DNA from: Bog-473 sp963730395 | GTDB taxonomy: Bacteria > Actinomycetota > Acidimicrobiia > Acidimicrobiales > RAAP-2 | Assembly (NCBI GenBank): GCA_963730395.1 | Contig: CAVSSK010000004.1 | Span: 124,001 to 188,000, forward strand | Reading direction: 5' to 3' | DNA length: 64,000 nucleotides | Part shown: positions 54,688-63,407 of the stretch, piece after piece | Layout of the letters: each line of letters starts with the position of its first letter | Numbering within the stretch: position 1 is the first letter of the stretch | Program-made: the position numbers and the translations under genes | The notes under the pieces: generated by a model | Databases searched by the model: none | What the model saw: the letters and a program-made list of their open reading frames with translations, nothing else | What the model was told of the DNA's origin: nothing

Positions 54688-55858
54688 GCGGGCCCGAGGA
54701 CGTCGACGGCGAGGAGCTGCCGTGGCCGCGGCCCGAGCCCGACGCGCCCCGAGCACAGCCCGCGGTGAGCGAGGAGCGAGGCGGAGGCGGCCGAGGGCGG
54801 AGAGCAGTCCCGCACGGAGCGGCGGGCGGCCCACGCGGCCCGCGTCCGGCGCCGGCGCCGGATCGTCGCTGCCGTGGGGGGTGCCCTGCTCGTGGTCCTC
54901 CTCGCCTTCACCCTCTGGTACGAGCTCGAGTCACACGCACTCGGCCCGCAGGGGCCCCAGGTGGTCGTCACGGTCCGCCAGGGCGAGTCGTTCGACGCCG
55001 TGATCGAGCGCGTTGAGCCAGGCGCATGTCATCGGCAGCTCGCTGGCCTTCCAGATCTCGGACGTGTTCCACGGCACGCCCACCGTCCTGCCTGGGAGCT
55101 ACGCGCTGCACGAGAACCAGACGTTCGCCGAGGTGCGGGGCATCCTGGCCGGTGGGCCCAACATCTATCCGGTCGATGTGCGCCCCGGGTTCACGCTCTC
55201 CGAGGTGGCGGCGCGAGTCGACAGCATCCCGGGCCACGCGCAGGGAGGGTTCGCGGCGGCGGCCGACAGTGGAGCCGTCCACTCGGTCTTCTCGCCCCCC
55301 GGTTCCAACAACCTCGAGGGGATGCTCGGGACCGGGTCGTACCTCGTCCTCCCGGGCGAGACCGACGTCACGATCGTGCAGGACATGGTCCTGCGCTTCG
55401 ACCACGATGCCCAGGCCGCCGGTTTGAGCACGGCATCGGCGGCCGCTCTCGGCCTGACTCCCTACCAGGTGATCACGGCGGCATCCGTCGTCGAGAAGGA
55501 GGGCTACATCGCGGTCAACATGCCAGACGTGGCCCGGGTGATCTACAACCGCCTCGCCCGGGACATGCCCCTGCAGATGGACTCGACGGTCCTCTACGCG
55601 CTCGGGCAGGACGGCGGCACGGTGACGTCGCAGGACCTGAAGATCCAGTCGCCCTACAACACGTACTTGAACATCGGGCTCCCGCCCACTCCCATCTGCA
55701 TGCCCTCGACGACCGCATTGGCTGCCACCCTGCACCCCCCGCCCGGCGCCTGGCTGTATTTCGTGCTGGTCAAGAAGGACGGGACGATGGCGTTCTCCGA
55801 CACCTACGCGGGGCAGCTGGCCAACGAGAAGCTCGCCCAGTCGCGTGGGCTCCCGTGA
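54684..55858 (+). CDS. mltG: Endolytic murein transglycosylase MltG, two frame changes
   Basis: A membrane-anchored enzyme that cuts nascent peptidoglycan strands and sets their length. An acidic and Pro-rich cytoplasmic start leads to an Arg-rich stretch and one helix (VGGALLVVLLAFTLWYEL), then a LysM-like segment and the YceG catalytic domain with the active Glu in ASVVEKEGY, followed by YNRLARDMPLQMDSTV and SPYNTYLNIGLPPTPI. The frame changes near 54775 (before the helix) and at about 55010-55012, where removing one base gives IERLSQAHVIG. The length is two bases over a multiple of three, as two extra bases predict. It overlaps ruvX by GTGA; aroE follows. Confidence 0.88.
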
Positions 55859-55883
55859 GGGCCCGGCCCCGGTGCCGGTGACG

Positions 55884-56783
55884 ATGACGATGGACGGCGT
55901 CCGCCGGGACGCCGGGCCCGACACGACGATCGTCGGCGTCATCGGGAGCCCGGTCGCCCACTCGTTGTCACCGCTCCTGCACCGCGCCGCCTTCGCCGCC
56001 CTCGGGCTCGACAGCCAGTGGCGCTCCTTCGCCTTCGAGGTGGCCCCCGGCGGGGCGACGGCTGCGCTCGACGCGATGCGCCGGGCGGACATCCGGGGGC
56101 TGTCGGTGACCATGCCGCACAAGGCCGACGTCGCGGCCGGCGTCGACGAGTGCAGCGAGGTCGCCCGCCGACTGGGCGCCGTGAACTGCGTCCACAACCG
56201 GGACGGCTCGCTCTTCGGGACCAACACCGACGGGGAGGGGTTCGTCGCCGCGTTGCGCCGTGGCGCCGACTTCGACCCCGGGGGTCGCCGCTGCGTCGTC
56301 GTGGGCGCCGGTGGCGCGGCCCGGGCCGTCGTGCTGGCCCTCACCGAGGCCGGGGCGGCCGCCGTGGCGGTGGTGAACCGGACCCCGGAGCGGGCCTTCG
56401 AGGCGGCCGAGCTGGCAGGCCGGGTGGGCTCCGTCGTGGCGCTCACCGACGGATCGATCGCCAAGGCCGTCGTCGCGGCGGACCTGGTGGTGAACGCGAC
56501 CCCGGTGGGGATGGCCGGCCGGGACGGGGTCGTCGACGGCGGGCCGGGGGAGTGGCTGGTGCCGCCGGAGCTGCTCACGTCCGGGCAGGTGGCGGCCGAT
56601 CTGGTCTACGCGCCCCGCCCGACCGGCTGGCTCGATGCGGCGGCCGCCGGTGGTGCGACCGTCCTCGACGGGCTCGGAATGCTCGTGCACCAGGCAGCGG
56701 CGCAGCTCGTGCTGTGGACCGGTGAGGAGCCTCCGGTGGAGGCCATGTGGCGCGCCGCCGAGGCGGCCAGCCCACCTCGGTGA
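55884..56783 (+). CDS. aroE: Shikimate dehydrogenase
   Basis: Reduces 3-dehydroshikimate to shikimate with NADPH in aromatic amino acid synthesis. The 299-residue product shows the substrate Ser motif SPVAHSLSPLLH, catalytic Lys in SVTMPHKADVA, Asp in NTDGEGF, the nucleotide motif VVGAGGAARAVV and NATPVGM. The ATG at 55884 is preferred; a GTG at 55845 inside mltG would add 13 residues. Its position after mltG is as in mycobacteria. The C-terminal MLVHQAAAQLVLWTG is typical. Confidence 0.93.
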   Translation: MTMDGVRRDAGPDTTIVGVIGSPVAHSLSPLLHRAAFAALGLDSQWRSFAFEVAPGGATAALDAMRRADIRGLSVTMPHKADVAAGVDECSEVARRLGAVNCVHNRDGSLFGTNTDGEGFVAALRRGADFDPGGRRCVVVGAGGAARAVVLALTEAGAAAVAVVNRTPERAFEAAELAGRVGSVVALTDGSIAKAVVAADLVVNATPVGMAGRDGVVDGGPGEWLVPPELLTSGQVAADLVYAPRPTGWLDAAAAGGATVLDGLGMLVHQAAAQLVLWTGEEPPVEAMWRAAEAASPPR

Positions 56784-56855
56784 GCTTTCTCCGACCGTGT
56801 GATCGCCGGGTCGTCCGACCTCAATGCAGCGGCCTCGTCACTCGCCTTGCTTTTG

Positions 56856-57869
56856 CTAGCCGTTGTGACCCTGGAACACCGATTGGAGCGATGGCGTCGT
56901 GCCCAGTGCCACAGCGCCGTTCTGCGAGCCCCACGAGTAGGCATAGTCGAACTTGGGAGTCGGGACGAGCGAACCCCACGTCGAGAGGATCTGAGACTCT
57001 TGATCCGCGGTCGGGAGCTGATAGGAGCCGCCGCCGTCATCGAGCCACGACCCGCCGCCGAAGGTTTGGTAGACCGGCACGATGTCAGCGCGCGGGATGC
57101 CTTCCTTCTCCGCCGCACTGACCGCCAGACGGATCCAGGAGTAGGTGCACGGCGACGAAGAAGGGTTGTCGGTGCGGCACGGGTACAGATCGAGGCCGTA
57201 GAGATCGATGTCGCTGTTGGCCGGGTTGTAGCCGCCCTGGTAGGAGGGGTGGTTGGAGCCGGAGAGGTCCTGCTCGATGATGAAGGTGTAGGTACCGGGA
57301 TCGTGCGCGTGGACCCAGTCGGACTCGGCCTTCAGATTGGCCGCGTTGCATGAGGATGGGTTGGGGTCGTCCATCAGGTAGAAACCGAACACCTTGGCGT
57401 CACCGACGAAGCTGGCGATGATGCTCTGGAAGCTGGCCGTCGCTCCGTCGCAGCTGCCGACCCACACCAGCGCCTTGACGCCAGCGGGCAGCGCCGCCGC
57501 GACCACGTTGCTCGGGACGTCGGCGAGGTTGAACCCGACAGCACCCGGCAGGTACGTGGACCCCGAGAAGTTGCCGTTTGCCGTGTAGTGCTCGGACGTC
57601 TGGGGGCCTCGCGTTGGCGGGGGTGGCGTCGTGGTGGTGGTCGTCGTCGAAGTGGTCGAAGTCGTGGTGGCCGCAGTCGTCGTGGTCGTAGCGGTCTGCC
57701 GGGTTGTCGCGCCGGACGTGCGCGGCGCATTGTGGGGATCGTGTGCGCTCCCTGCTCCTCCTGACCCCAGCGACAGGGAGACGACGGCTACAGCGGCGAC
57801 CAGGACGACCGTGACCGATGCGATCCTGATGCCCCTGGCCTGACGCCTGTTCGCATGCTTACCAGCCAT
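56856..57869 (-). CDS. Secreted or anchored protein with Thr-rich linker, glycoside-hydrolase-like barrel
   Basis: A 337-residue protein. An Arg/Lys-rich start and one hydrophobic segment (IASVTVVLVAAVAVVSLSLG) form a signal or anchor. A 40-residue Thr linker (TTTTTAATTTSTTSTTTTTTT) then leads to a 240-residue domain. That domain has barrel-like strands (ALVWVGSCDGA, VFGFYLMDDPNP, YTFIIEQDLSG, IDLYGLDLYPC) with acidic residues at strand ends, which recalls glycoside hydrolase barrels, but I cannot name a family. Six Cys in the domain may form disulphides. The Thr linker is probably extended and may be O-glycosylated. It converges with aroE. Confidence 0.62.
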   Translation of the reverse strand: MAGKHANRRQARGIRIASVTVVLVAAVAVVSLSLGSGGAGSAHDPHNAPRTSGATTRQTATTTTTAATTTSTTSTTTTTTTPPPPTRGPQTSEHYTANGNFSGSTYLPGAVGFNLADVPSNVVAAALPAGVKALVWVGSCDGATASFQSIIASFVGDAKVFGFYLMDDPNPSSCNAANLKAESDWVHAHDPGTYTFIIEQDLSGSNHPSYQGGYNPANSDIDLYGLDLYPCRTDNPSSSPCTYSWIRLAVSAAEKEGIPRADIVPVYQTFGGGSWLDDGGGSYQLPTADQESQILSTWGSLVPTPKFDYAYSWGSQNGAVALGTTPSLQSVFQGHNG

Positions 57870-58152
57870 CGCCGGATTCGATCACCATGGAGCGGGCGGA
57901 TCAGCCGGACGTCCGAGCTGACGGGTGCTGGTTGCCAGGGTGATCACGCCCCCCCTTCGCCGTTTTCGATGATTTGTGATGCCGAGACTCCCGCCGTCGC
58001 AGCCCCCGTTTCGGAGGACTGACTCAACGCGGAACCTAGCACCGACCGTCCCTCTGTTTCCGTCGGCCACCAGCCACTGCCACCCCGGCTTCCGGCCGGC
58101 GAGGCGGCCCGTCCGGGCGAGGTCTGATCGCCCTCGACCAGCGACGGGTCGG

Positions 58153-59178
58153 TCAGTTCGGGGGGGACGCCGGCGCGGTCGGTGGCGTGACCTCGGCCGG
58201 CCAGAGCTGTGCCCGCGCCAGCGCCGTGACCGTCGCCTCGCGCAGGGCGCGGGTCAATACATCGCGCTGCGATGGGATCGTGAGAAGAGTGACTCGCAAG
58301 GTGATGGTCGACGAGTCCGCGGCGAACAGCCCCACGAGGTTCGGAGGTTCGGTGCAGTGCGCCGCGAACTCGGGCCGCTGGGCCACGCCGTGCGCCGCCT
58401 CCTCTATCACGCGCCGCACCGTCTCGAGGTCGCCTGCGGCAGCTCCCGGGAGCATGAGGTCGACGACGGCCCGGGCCCACCCGCGCGAGAGGTTGCCGAT
58501 CAGGCGGATGTCACCGTTGGGAATGACGAACATGGTGCCGTCCACGCCGCGGAAGCGGGTCAGGCGCATGGTGACGTCCTCGATCACACCGGTGACGCCC
58601 CCGACGATCACCGAGTCGCCGACGTTGTACTGGTCCTCCATGGTCATGAGGATGCCCGAGAAGTAGTCGCGCACGATCTGCTGCGCCCCGAAGCCGAGCG
58701 TGGCACCGATGATGGTCGCGCTGGCCAGGAGCGGGGTCAGGTTGATGCCGAGCATGCCGAGGACGATGGCGCCCGCCACGACGAAGACGAAGAAGCGCCA
58801 GACGTTCGCCATGACGCCCGACATGGTGGTGACGCGCGCGCCCGCCCGTTGCGAGCCCGATCGAGCGGCGGCCTGGTTGGCGATCCGCTCGAGGATGCGC
58901 CGGATCACCTTGGCGCCGTAGCGAGCCACGATGAGCGCGACGAGGACGACGAAGAGGATGCTCAGCGGGCGGATGATGAGGTCGGTGACCGTCGAGGCGG
59001 TGTCCGGGCTCACCCCGGCCTTGGTCAGCAGGTGGTACAGCCAGCCACCGCCCTGGTCGACCTGGTTGGCGGTGCTGGCTGAGCCGAGGGCACCGACGGT
59101 GCCGACGGTGCCGACGGTGCCGACGGTGTGCACCGTGCCCACCAGGGCATGGGGGGCCGCCAGGGGGGCTGAGGTCAC
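58153..59178 (-). CDS. MscS-family mechanosensitive channel
   Basis: A 341-residue small-conductance channel homologue. After a variable N-terminus there are three membrane helices; the pore helix and MscS core are recognisable in LLASATIIGATLGFGAQQIV, then RDYFSGILMTMEDQYNVGD, GVTGVIEDVTMRLTRFRGVDG and the C-terminal cytoplasmic domain. It should release solutes on osmotic downshock. The N-terminal 35 residues contain VGT repeats encoded by a 9-base tandem repeat. The GTG start is only 29 bases from the divergent rodA start. Confidence 0.9.
   Translation of the reverse strand: MTSAPLAAPHALVGTVHTVGTVGTVGTVGALGSASTANQVDQGGGWLYHLLTKAGVSPDTASTVTDLIIRPLSILFVVLVALIVARYGAKVIRRILERIANQAAARSGSQRAGARVTTMSGVMANVWRFFVFVVAGAIVLGMLGINLTPLLASATIIGATLGFGAQQIVRDYFSGILMTMEDQYNVGDSVIVGGVTGVIEDVTMRLTRFRGVDGTMFVIPNGDIRLIGNLSRGWARAVVDLMLPGAAAGDLETVRRVIEEAAHGVAQRPEFAAHCTEPPNLVGLFAADSSTITLRVTLLTIPSQRDVLTRALREATVTALARAQLWPAEVTPPTAPASPPN
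59093..59128. repeat. Four perfect 9-base tandem repeats in the MscS N-terminus
   Basis: The nonamer CCGACGGTG occurs four times in a row. On the minus strand it encodes VGT repeats near the MscS start. Copy-number change would alter length by three residues without shifting the frame. Confidence 0.85.
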
Positions 59179-59184
59179 GGCCGG

Positions 59185-59190
59185 TATTCT
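59185..59190 (+). promoter_or_regulatory. Possible -10 element for rodA
   Basis: TATTCT ends 17 bases before the rodA ATG, giving a very short leader. It lies inside the 29-base gap between the divergent mscS and rodA starts. Confidence 0.42.
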
Positions 59191-59207
59191 GTCCCCGAAT
59201 CCGCGTT

Positions 59208-60359
59208 ATGACCACACTCGCCCGAACACACGTTGACGCCCGGCGCAACGTACCCCCGTTCGACTGGATCCTGGTCCTGGCCACGCTCATCGTGTCCACC
59301 ATCGGCGTGGTCATGGTGTACACCGCCACCCGAGGCCCGCTGCTGGCTGCCGGCGACGACACCAGGACCTTCCTCAAGAAGCAGGGGCTCTTCGTCGTCC
59401 TGGGATTCATCACGATGGTCGTGGTGGCGCTGTTCGACTACCGCCGTCTCGAGCCAGTGGCCACGGTGCTCTACTGGTTGATCGTCCTCGCCCTCGTCGG
59501 TGTCTTCGTCGTGGGCAGCAGCGCCCAGGGGGCGGCGCGCTGGTTCAGCGTCGGGCCCTTGCAGCTCCAGCCCTCCGAGTTCGCCGTCCTGGCGCTGATC
59601 TTGGCGGTGGCGTCGTACTGCGCGCGGCGCGACGCGGATGGGCTGGCCTGGCGCGACGTCTTCCGCCTGTTGATCATGGCGGGGATCCCGATCGTGCTGG
59701 TGTTGCTCCAGCCCGACCTCGGGACGGCCATCATCATGGTGATCGTCCTACTGGTCATGCTGGCGGTGGCGGGCCTGCCGATCCGGATACTCGTCATGCT
59801 CCTCATCGCCACGGTGCTGGTGGCGCTCGTCGCCATTGAGGGTGGCTTCTTGCACCACTACCAGATCGCGCGGCTCACCACCTTCTTGAACCCCAACGCG
59901 CACAGCAACAACCCCTACGTGCAGTCGACCATCTACAACACGCAGCAGGCGAAGATCGCCATCGGATCGGGAGGGCTGTTTGGCTCGGGGATCGGTCACG
60001 GGGTGCAGACGAACCTCGGCTACGTGCCCGAGCAGCAGACCGACTTCATCTTTACGGCGGTGGCCGAGCAGCTCGGCTTCGTCGGGTCCGTCGGGCTGCT
60101 GTCCCTGCTCGGCGTCATCGCATGGCGGGTGTTGCACGCCGCCGTGGTCTCCCGGGACATCTTCGGCCGCCTGATCTGCGCCGGGTTGTTCGCCTTCATC
60201 GCCTTCAGCGTGTTCCAGAACGCGGGGATGACGATGGGCATCATGCCGATCACGGGGATCCCGCTCCCGTTCGTCAGCTACGGCGGGACGGCCGTGCTGG
60301 TGTTCTTCGGTGCCGTTGGCCTGGCCCTCAGCGTGGGCGCGCGCCGGAAATTCAGGTGA
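59208..60359 (+). CDS. rodA: SEDS-family peptidoglycan polymerase RodA
   Basis: A 383-residue polytopic membrane glycosyltransferase that polymerises lipid II for cell-wall elongation with a class B penicillin-binding protein. Ten or so helices, ARWFSVGPLQLQPSEF, the catalytic Asp in QPDLGTAII, GSGIGHGVQTNLGYVPEQQTDFIF (in two pieces along the loop) and GIPLPFVSYGGTA are conserved. FtsW is the alternative; absence of other division genes nearby favours RodA. It overlaps the next gene by GTGA and is divergent from mscS. Confidence 0.9.
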   Translation: MTTLARTHVDARRNVPPFDWILVLATLIVSTIGVVMVYTATRGPLLAAGDDTRTFLKKQGLFVVLGFITMVVVALFDYRRLEPVATVLYWLIVLALVGVFVVGSSAQGAARWFSVGPLQLQPSEFAVLALILAVASYCARRDADGLAWRDVFRLLIMAGIPIVLVLLQPDLGTAIIMVIVLLVMLAVAGLPIRILVMLLIATVLVALVAIEGGFLHHYQIARLTTFLNPNAHSNNPYVQSTIYNTQQAKIAIGSGGLFGSGIGHGVQTNLGYVPEQQTDFIFTAVAEQLGFVGSVGLLSLLGVIAWRVLHAAVVSRDIFGRLICAGLFAFIAFSVFQNAGMTMGIMPITGIPLPFVSYGGTAVLVFFGAVGLALSVGARRKFR

Positions 60360-60895
60360 CCGAAGTGGAACCGCAGCTCGAGGCCGACGCAGAGGGCGCC
60401 GGCGGGGCGGCGGGACCGGTCCCGGTGCCGGATGCCCCCTCGACCGAGCCTCCGGCCCCGATCTACGCCACCTTCCGGGTCATGGACGTCGAGGACGTGG
60501 CCCTCGACCTGCCCTCGCAGTTCCCCGCCGTCACGCTGGTGGAGTCGGAGCTCCCGAGGCGCGAGCTCGTCTTCCCGGTCGGCCTCCCCGAGGGGACGGC
60601 GATCGCGCAGGCGCTGCGCCGCCTGGAGGGCCGCCGGCCCATGACGCACGAGCTCTTCATGCAGGTGCTGCAGCGGGCCCGCATCGACGTGATCGCGGTG
60701 CGCCTCGTGGGCCGCGAGGAGGGGACACTCCTGGCCGAGCTCGACCTGATGACGCCGGGCGGGCGCGAGCGCGTCGACTGCCGCCCCTCGGACGGGATCG
60801 TGCTGGCCCTGCGCATGCCCGTGCCGGCGCCCATCCTCGTCGACGAGCGGCTGCTCGAGGACCTCGGCGACCTTGCCCCGATTGTGGCGCCCTGA
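60356..60895 (+). CDS. Bifunctional nuclease-family (DUF151) protein
   Basis: A 179-residue protein. After a Pro-Ala-Glu-rich start of about 40 residues, the bifunctional nuclease domain is recognised by MDVEDVALDLPSQFPAVTL, RRPMTHELFMQVLQRA, DVIAVRLVGREEGTLLAEL and DCRPSDGIVLALRMPVPI-like residues. Family members have DNase and RNase activity in plants; the bacterial role is unclear. It starts inside the rodA stop (GTGA), so its synthesis is tied to the cell-wall polymerase, an association I cannot explain. Confidence 0.8.
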   Translation: MTEVEPQLEADAEGAGGAAGPVPVPDAPSTEPPAPIYATFRVMDVEDVALDLPSQFPAVTLVESELPRRELVFPVGLPEGTAIAQALRRLEGRRPMTHELFMQVLQRARIDVIAVRLVGREEGTLLAELDLMTPGGRERVDCRPSDGIVLALRMPVPAPILVDERLLEDLGDLAPIVAP

Positions 60896-60931
60896 TCCCG
60901 CACCGCTCCGTCGCGGCGCGACGGGCCGACG

Positions 60932-60945
60932 GATCTGATCAGATC
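60932..60945. promoter_or_regulatory. 14-base perfect palindrome before the ABM monooxygenase gene
   Basis: GATCTGATCAGATC is its own reverse complement and ends 5 bases before the ATG at 60951. It covers the place where a ribosome site would be and could be an operator. Confidence 0.5.
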
Positions 60946-60950
60946 GGGTC

Positions 60951-61280
60951 ATGACCGTCATCAAGATCAACGCCATCACGGTGCCCGCCGACGCCGGGGA
61001 CGAGCTCGCACGCCGATTCGCCGCCCGGGCCGGCGCGGTGGACGACCAGGAGGGCTTCGAGGGTTTCGAGCTGTTGCGTCCTACCGACGACCGCCGCCAG
61101 TGGCTCGTCGTCACCCGCTGGCGTGACGAGGACTCGTTCCAGCAGTGGGTGTCCTCGCCGGCCTTCGCCCACGGCCACGCCGGCGCCGACCGGCCCTCGC
61201 CCCACGGTGGGCCCGTGTCGGTGGCGTCCGAGCTGTGGTCCTACGAGGTGGCCGGCGGCTCGGGCACCGACGAGACCTGA
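60951..61280 (+). CDS. Antibiotic biosynthesis monooxygenase (ABM) domain protein
   Basis: A 109-residue ferredoxin-like fold protein of the ABM family. VIKINAITVPADAGDELARR, GFEGFELLRPTDDR and WRDEDSFQQWVSSPAF match small heme-degrading or quinol monooxygenases, with a possible heme-facing Trp-Arg-Asp-Glu segment. The heme-degrading IsdG/MhuD type is one possibility, but the sequence does not decide. A palindrome overlaps the ribosome-site position. No operon partner is evident. Confidence 0.78.
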   Translation: MTVIKINAITVPADAGDELARRFAARAGAVDDQEGFEGFELLRPTDDRRQWLVVTRWRDEDSFQQWVSSPAFAHGHAGADRPSPHGGPVSVASELWSYEVAGGSGTDET

Positions 61281-61352
61281 ACGACCTGACCACCCGACGA
61301 CCAGGCAGACCTCGCAGACCTGCGCGCCGTGACGGCGTGACGCCGGACCCGC

Positions 61353-63170
61353 CTACGGGGTGACCACGGCGAAGTCGGGGTCGGGGGTGTCGAGGAGTCC
61401 GACCAGGGTCGCGAGGACGCCTGGATCGCCCGACATCTCGACCCCCTCCGTCTGCCCCTGCAGGAGCAACCCGATCAACTGGGGCTTGGTCAGCGTCACC
61501 GTGAGGTCGGCATCTTTGCGGGCGTGGTGGTGGGGAAGTGGATCAAGGCGCCGTTGCTCAGCTCCATCCTGTATTCCCCTGCCTGTGGGCCGCCGGCCCC
61601 GTCCCCCGTGACTTTCCAGTTGATGCGCAGGTGCTCGTTCCATGCCTTGGGCCCGTTGATCCGTATGGCGATCGAGTCGAACAGCTGGGTGACGGTGAGC
61701 GCCGGGGCCATCCCCGCCGAGCTGACGTCCGTGTGCTCGATCTCGTGGAACAGCTCTCGGGCCCCCATCAGGAAGCAGTTGCGCCAGGTGGCGCACTCGG
61801 CGCCGTAGCCCAGCTCGGTAAGCGCCGTTGCGAGCACCTGGCGCGCCGTCTCGCTGTCGGGGGCGGCGAAGACGGCGTGGCTGGCCAGCTCGGCGGCGAA
61901 GCGCAGATCCCCCTTCTCCAAGAAGGTGATCGCCTTGGCCACGGTGGCGTCCACTCCGCCGATCACCTTCACGTAGCGCTCGGCCGCGGCGACGGGCGGG
62001 TGCTGCCACAGGTGCGCCGGGTTGCCGTCGTACCAGCCCAGGTAGCGCTGGTAGATGGCCTTGACGTTGTGGTTGGCCGACCCGTAGTAGCCGTGCGTGT
62101 TCCAGGCCTCGTCGAGCCCGGGCGGCATCTCGAGCATCTCAGCGATCTCGGAGCCGACGTACCCCTGGTTGATCAGGCGCAGCGTCTGGTCGTGCAGGTA
62201 GGCGTAGAGGTCGCGCTGTTCAGCCAGGAACGTGACGATGTTGTCGGAGCCCCAGGTGGGCCAGTGATGGGACGCGAAGGCCACGTCGGACTGTCGGGCG
62301 AAGAGCTCCATCGCCTCTGAGAGGTAGCGCGACCAGATGCGCGGGTCGCGCACCTGGGCGCCCCGCAGCGTGAGGAGATTGTGCAGGTTGTGGGTGGCGT
62401 TCTCGGCCAGGCACAGGGCCTTGTGGTCGGGGAAGTAGAAGTTCATCTCGGACGGGCACTCGGTCCCGGGGGTGTTCTGGAACACGATGCGGACGCCGTC
62501 GAGCACCTCCTCCTGGCCGGTCCGGGTGATGTCGACGCGTGGGGGCGATGAGGCCCACGGTCCCGGTCGACGCCGCCGGCCCGAGCCCCATGCCCAGGGT
62601 GCCCTTGGCGGCTTTGGGCAGCGCCACGCCGCCGTAGTAGTAGCCCCGCCGCAGCATTGCCGTCCCCGCGTAGACGTTCTCGGACACGGCGTGCTCCAAG
62701 AAGTGCTCCGGGGCGAGGATGGGCACCTCGGTGTCGGCATCGACCACGCCGAGCACACCTCCGAAGTGGTCGATGTGGGCATGGGTGTAGATGACCGCCG
62801 TGACGGCCCTGTCGCCGCGGTGGGAGCGGTACAGGGCGAGGGCGGCCGCTGCCGTCTCCTGCGAGATCAGAGGATCGATGACGATGACGCCGTGGTCGCT
62901 CTCGACGAGGGTCATGTTCGACAGGTCGAAGCCACGGACCTGGTAGATGCCCTCGGTGACCTCGTACAGGCCGTGGCGGCAGTTGAGCTGGCCCTGTCGC
63001 CAGAGGCTCGGGTTCGCAGTGTCGGGGCACGGGTCGGCGAGGAAGGCCCACCCGTCCATGTCCCAGATCTGGCGCCCCTGGGCGTCGCTGATCGTCATGG
63101 GCTCGATGCTCGCGATGAAACCCCGGTCTGCGTTCTCGAAATCCGTCCGGTCGTTGAAGTCGGCTGGCAT
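61353..63170 (-). CDS. Alkyl sulfatase (metallo-beta-lactamase fold, SdsA1-like), two frame changes
   Basis: A roughly 605-residue zinc enzyme expected to release sulfate from alkyl sulfates. The MBL motif THAHIDHFGG and the second metal region PEHFLEHAVSENVYAG lie in the first third; then NFYFPDHKALCLAENATHNLHN and ARQSDVAFASHHWPTWG; a helical dimerisation domain (MLEMPPGLDEAWNTHGYYGS, HAVFAAPDSETARQVLA); and a C-terminal SCP2-like lipid-binding domain. Frame changes lie at the G5 run 62541-62545 (one extra base) and near 61514 (one missing), so the net length is a multiple of three. The ATG at 63170 is chosen because AGAGGA stands 10 bases before it. No signal peptide is seen, so the enzyme may be cytoplasmic. 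Confidence 0.87.
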
Positions 63171-63407
63171 GGTGGCGCGCTCCTCTGGTCCGGGGAGGTC
63201 CGGGCCCGTCTCAGAGTCATACACCACGAACCAGTCGTCGGCACCAGGGGCCTTCGCCCTTGGTCAACCGTGACTCCGCAGGCTTTTGCGTGACTTTCGG
63301 CCCTAGGACGGGCTATACCGGTTGCCCGAGACTCGGTGGGACACGTCCGCACCCGCTCTCGAGGCGAAACCGAGAAGCGGGACGAAGGGGAAGGGGAACA
63401 ACTCGCG

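Noticed and set aside
57890..57990. CCTGGCAACC on the minus strand before the 57.9 kb gene, resembling part of a SAM-I riboswitch
   Set aside because: The other conserved parts of the SAM-I aptamer were not found and the gene has no link to methionine metabolism.
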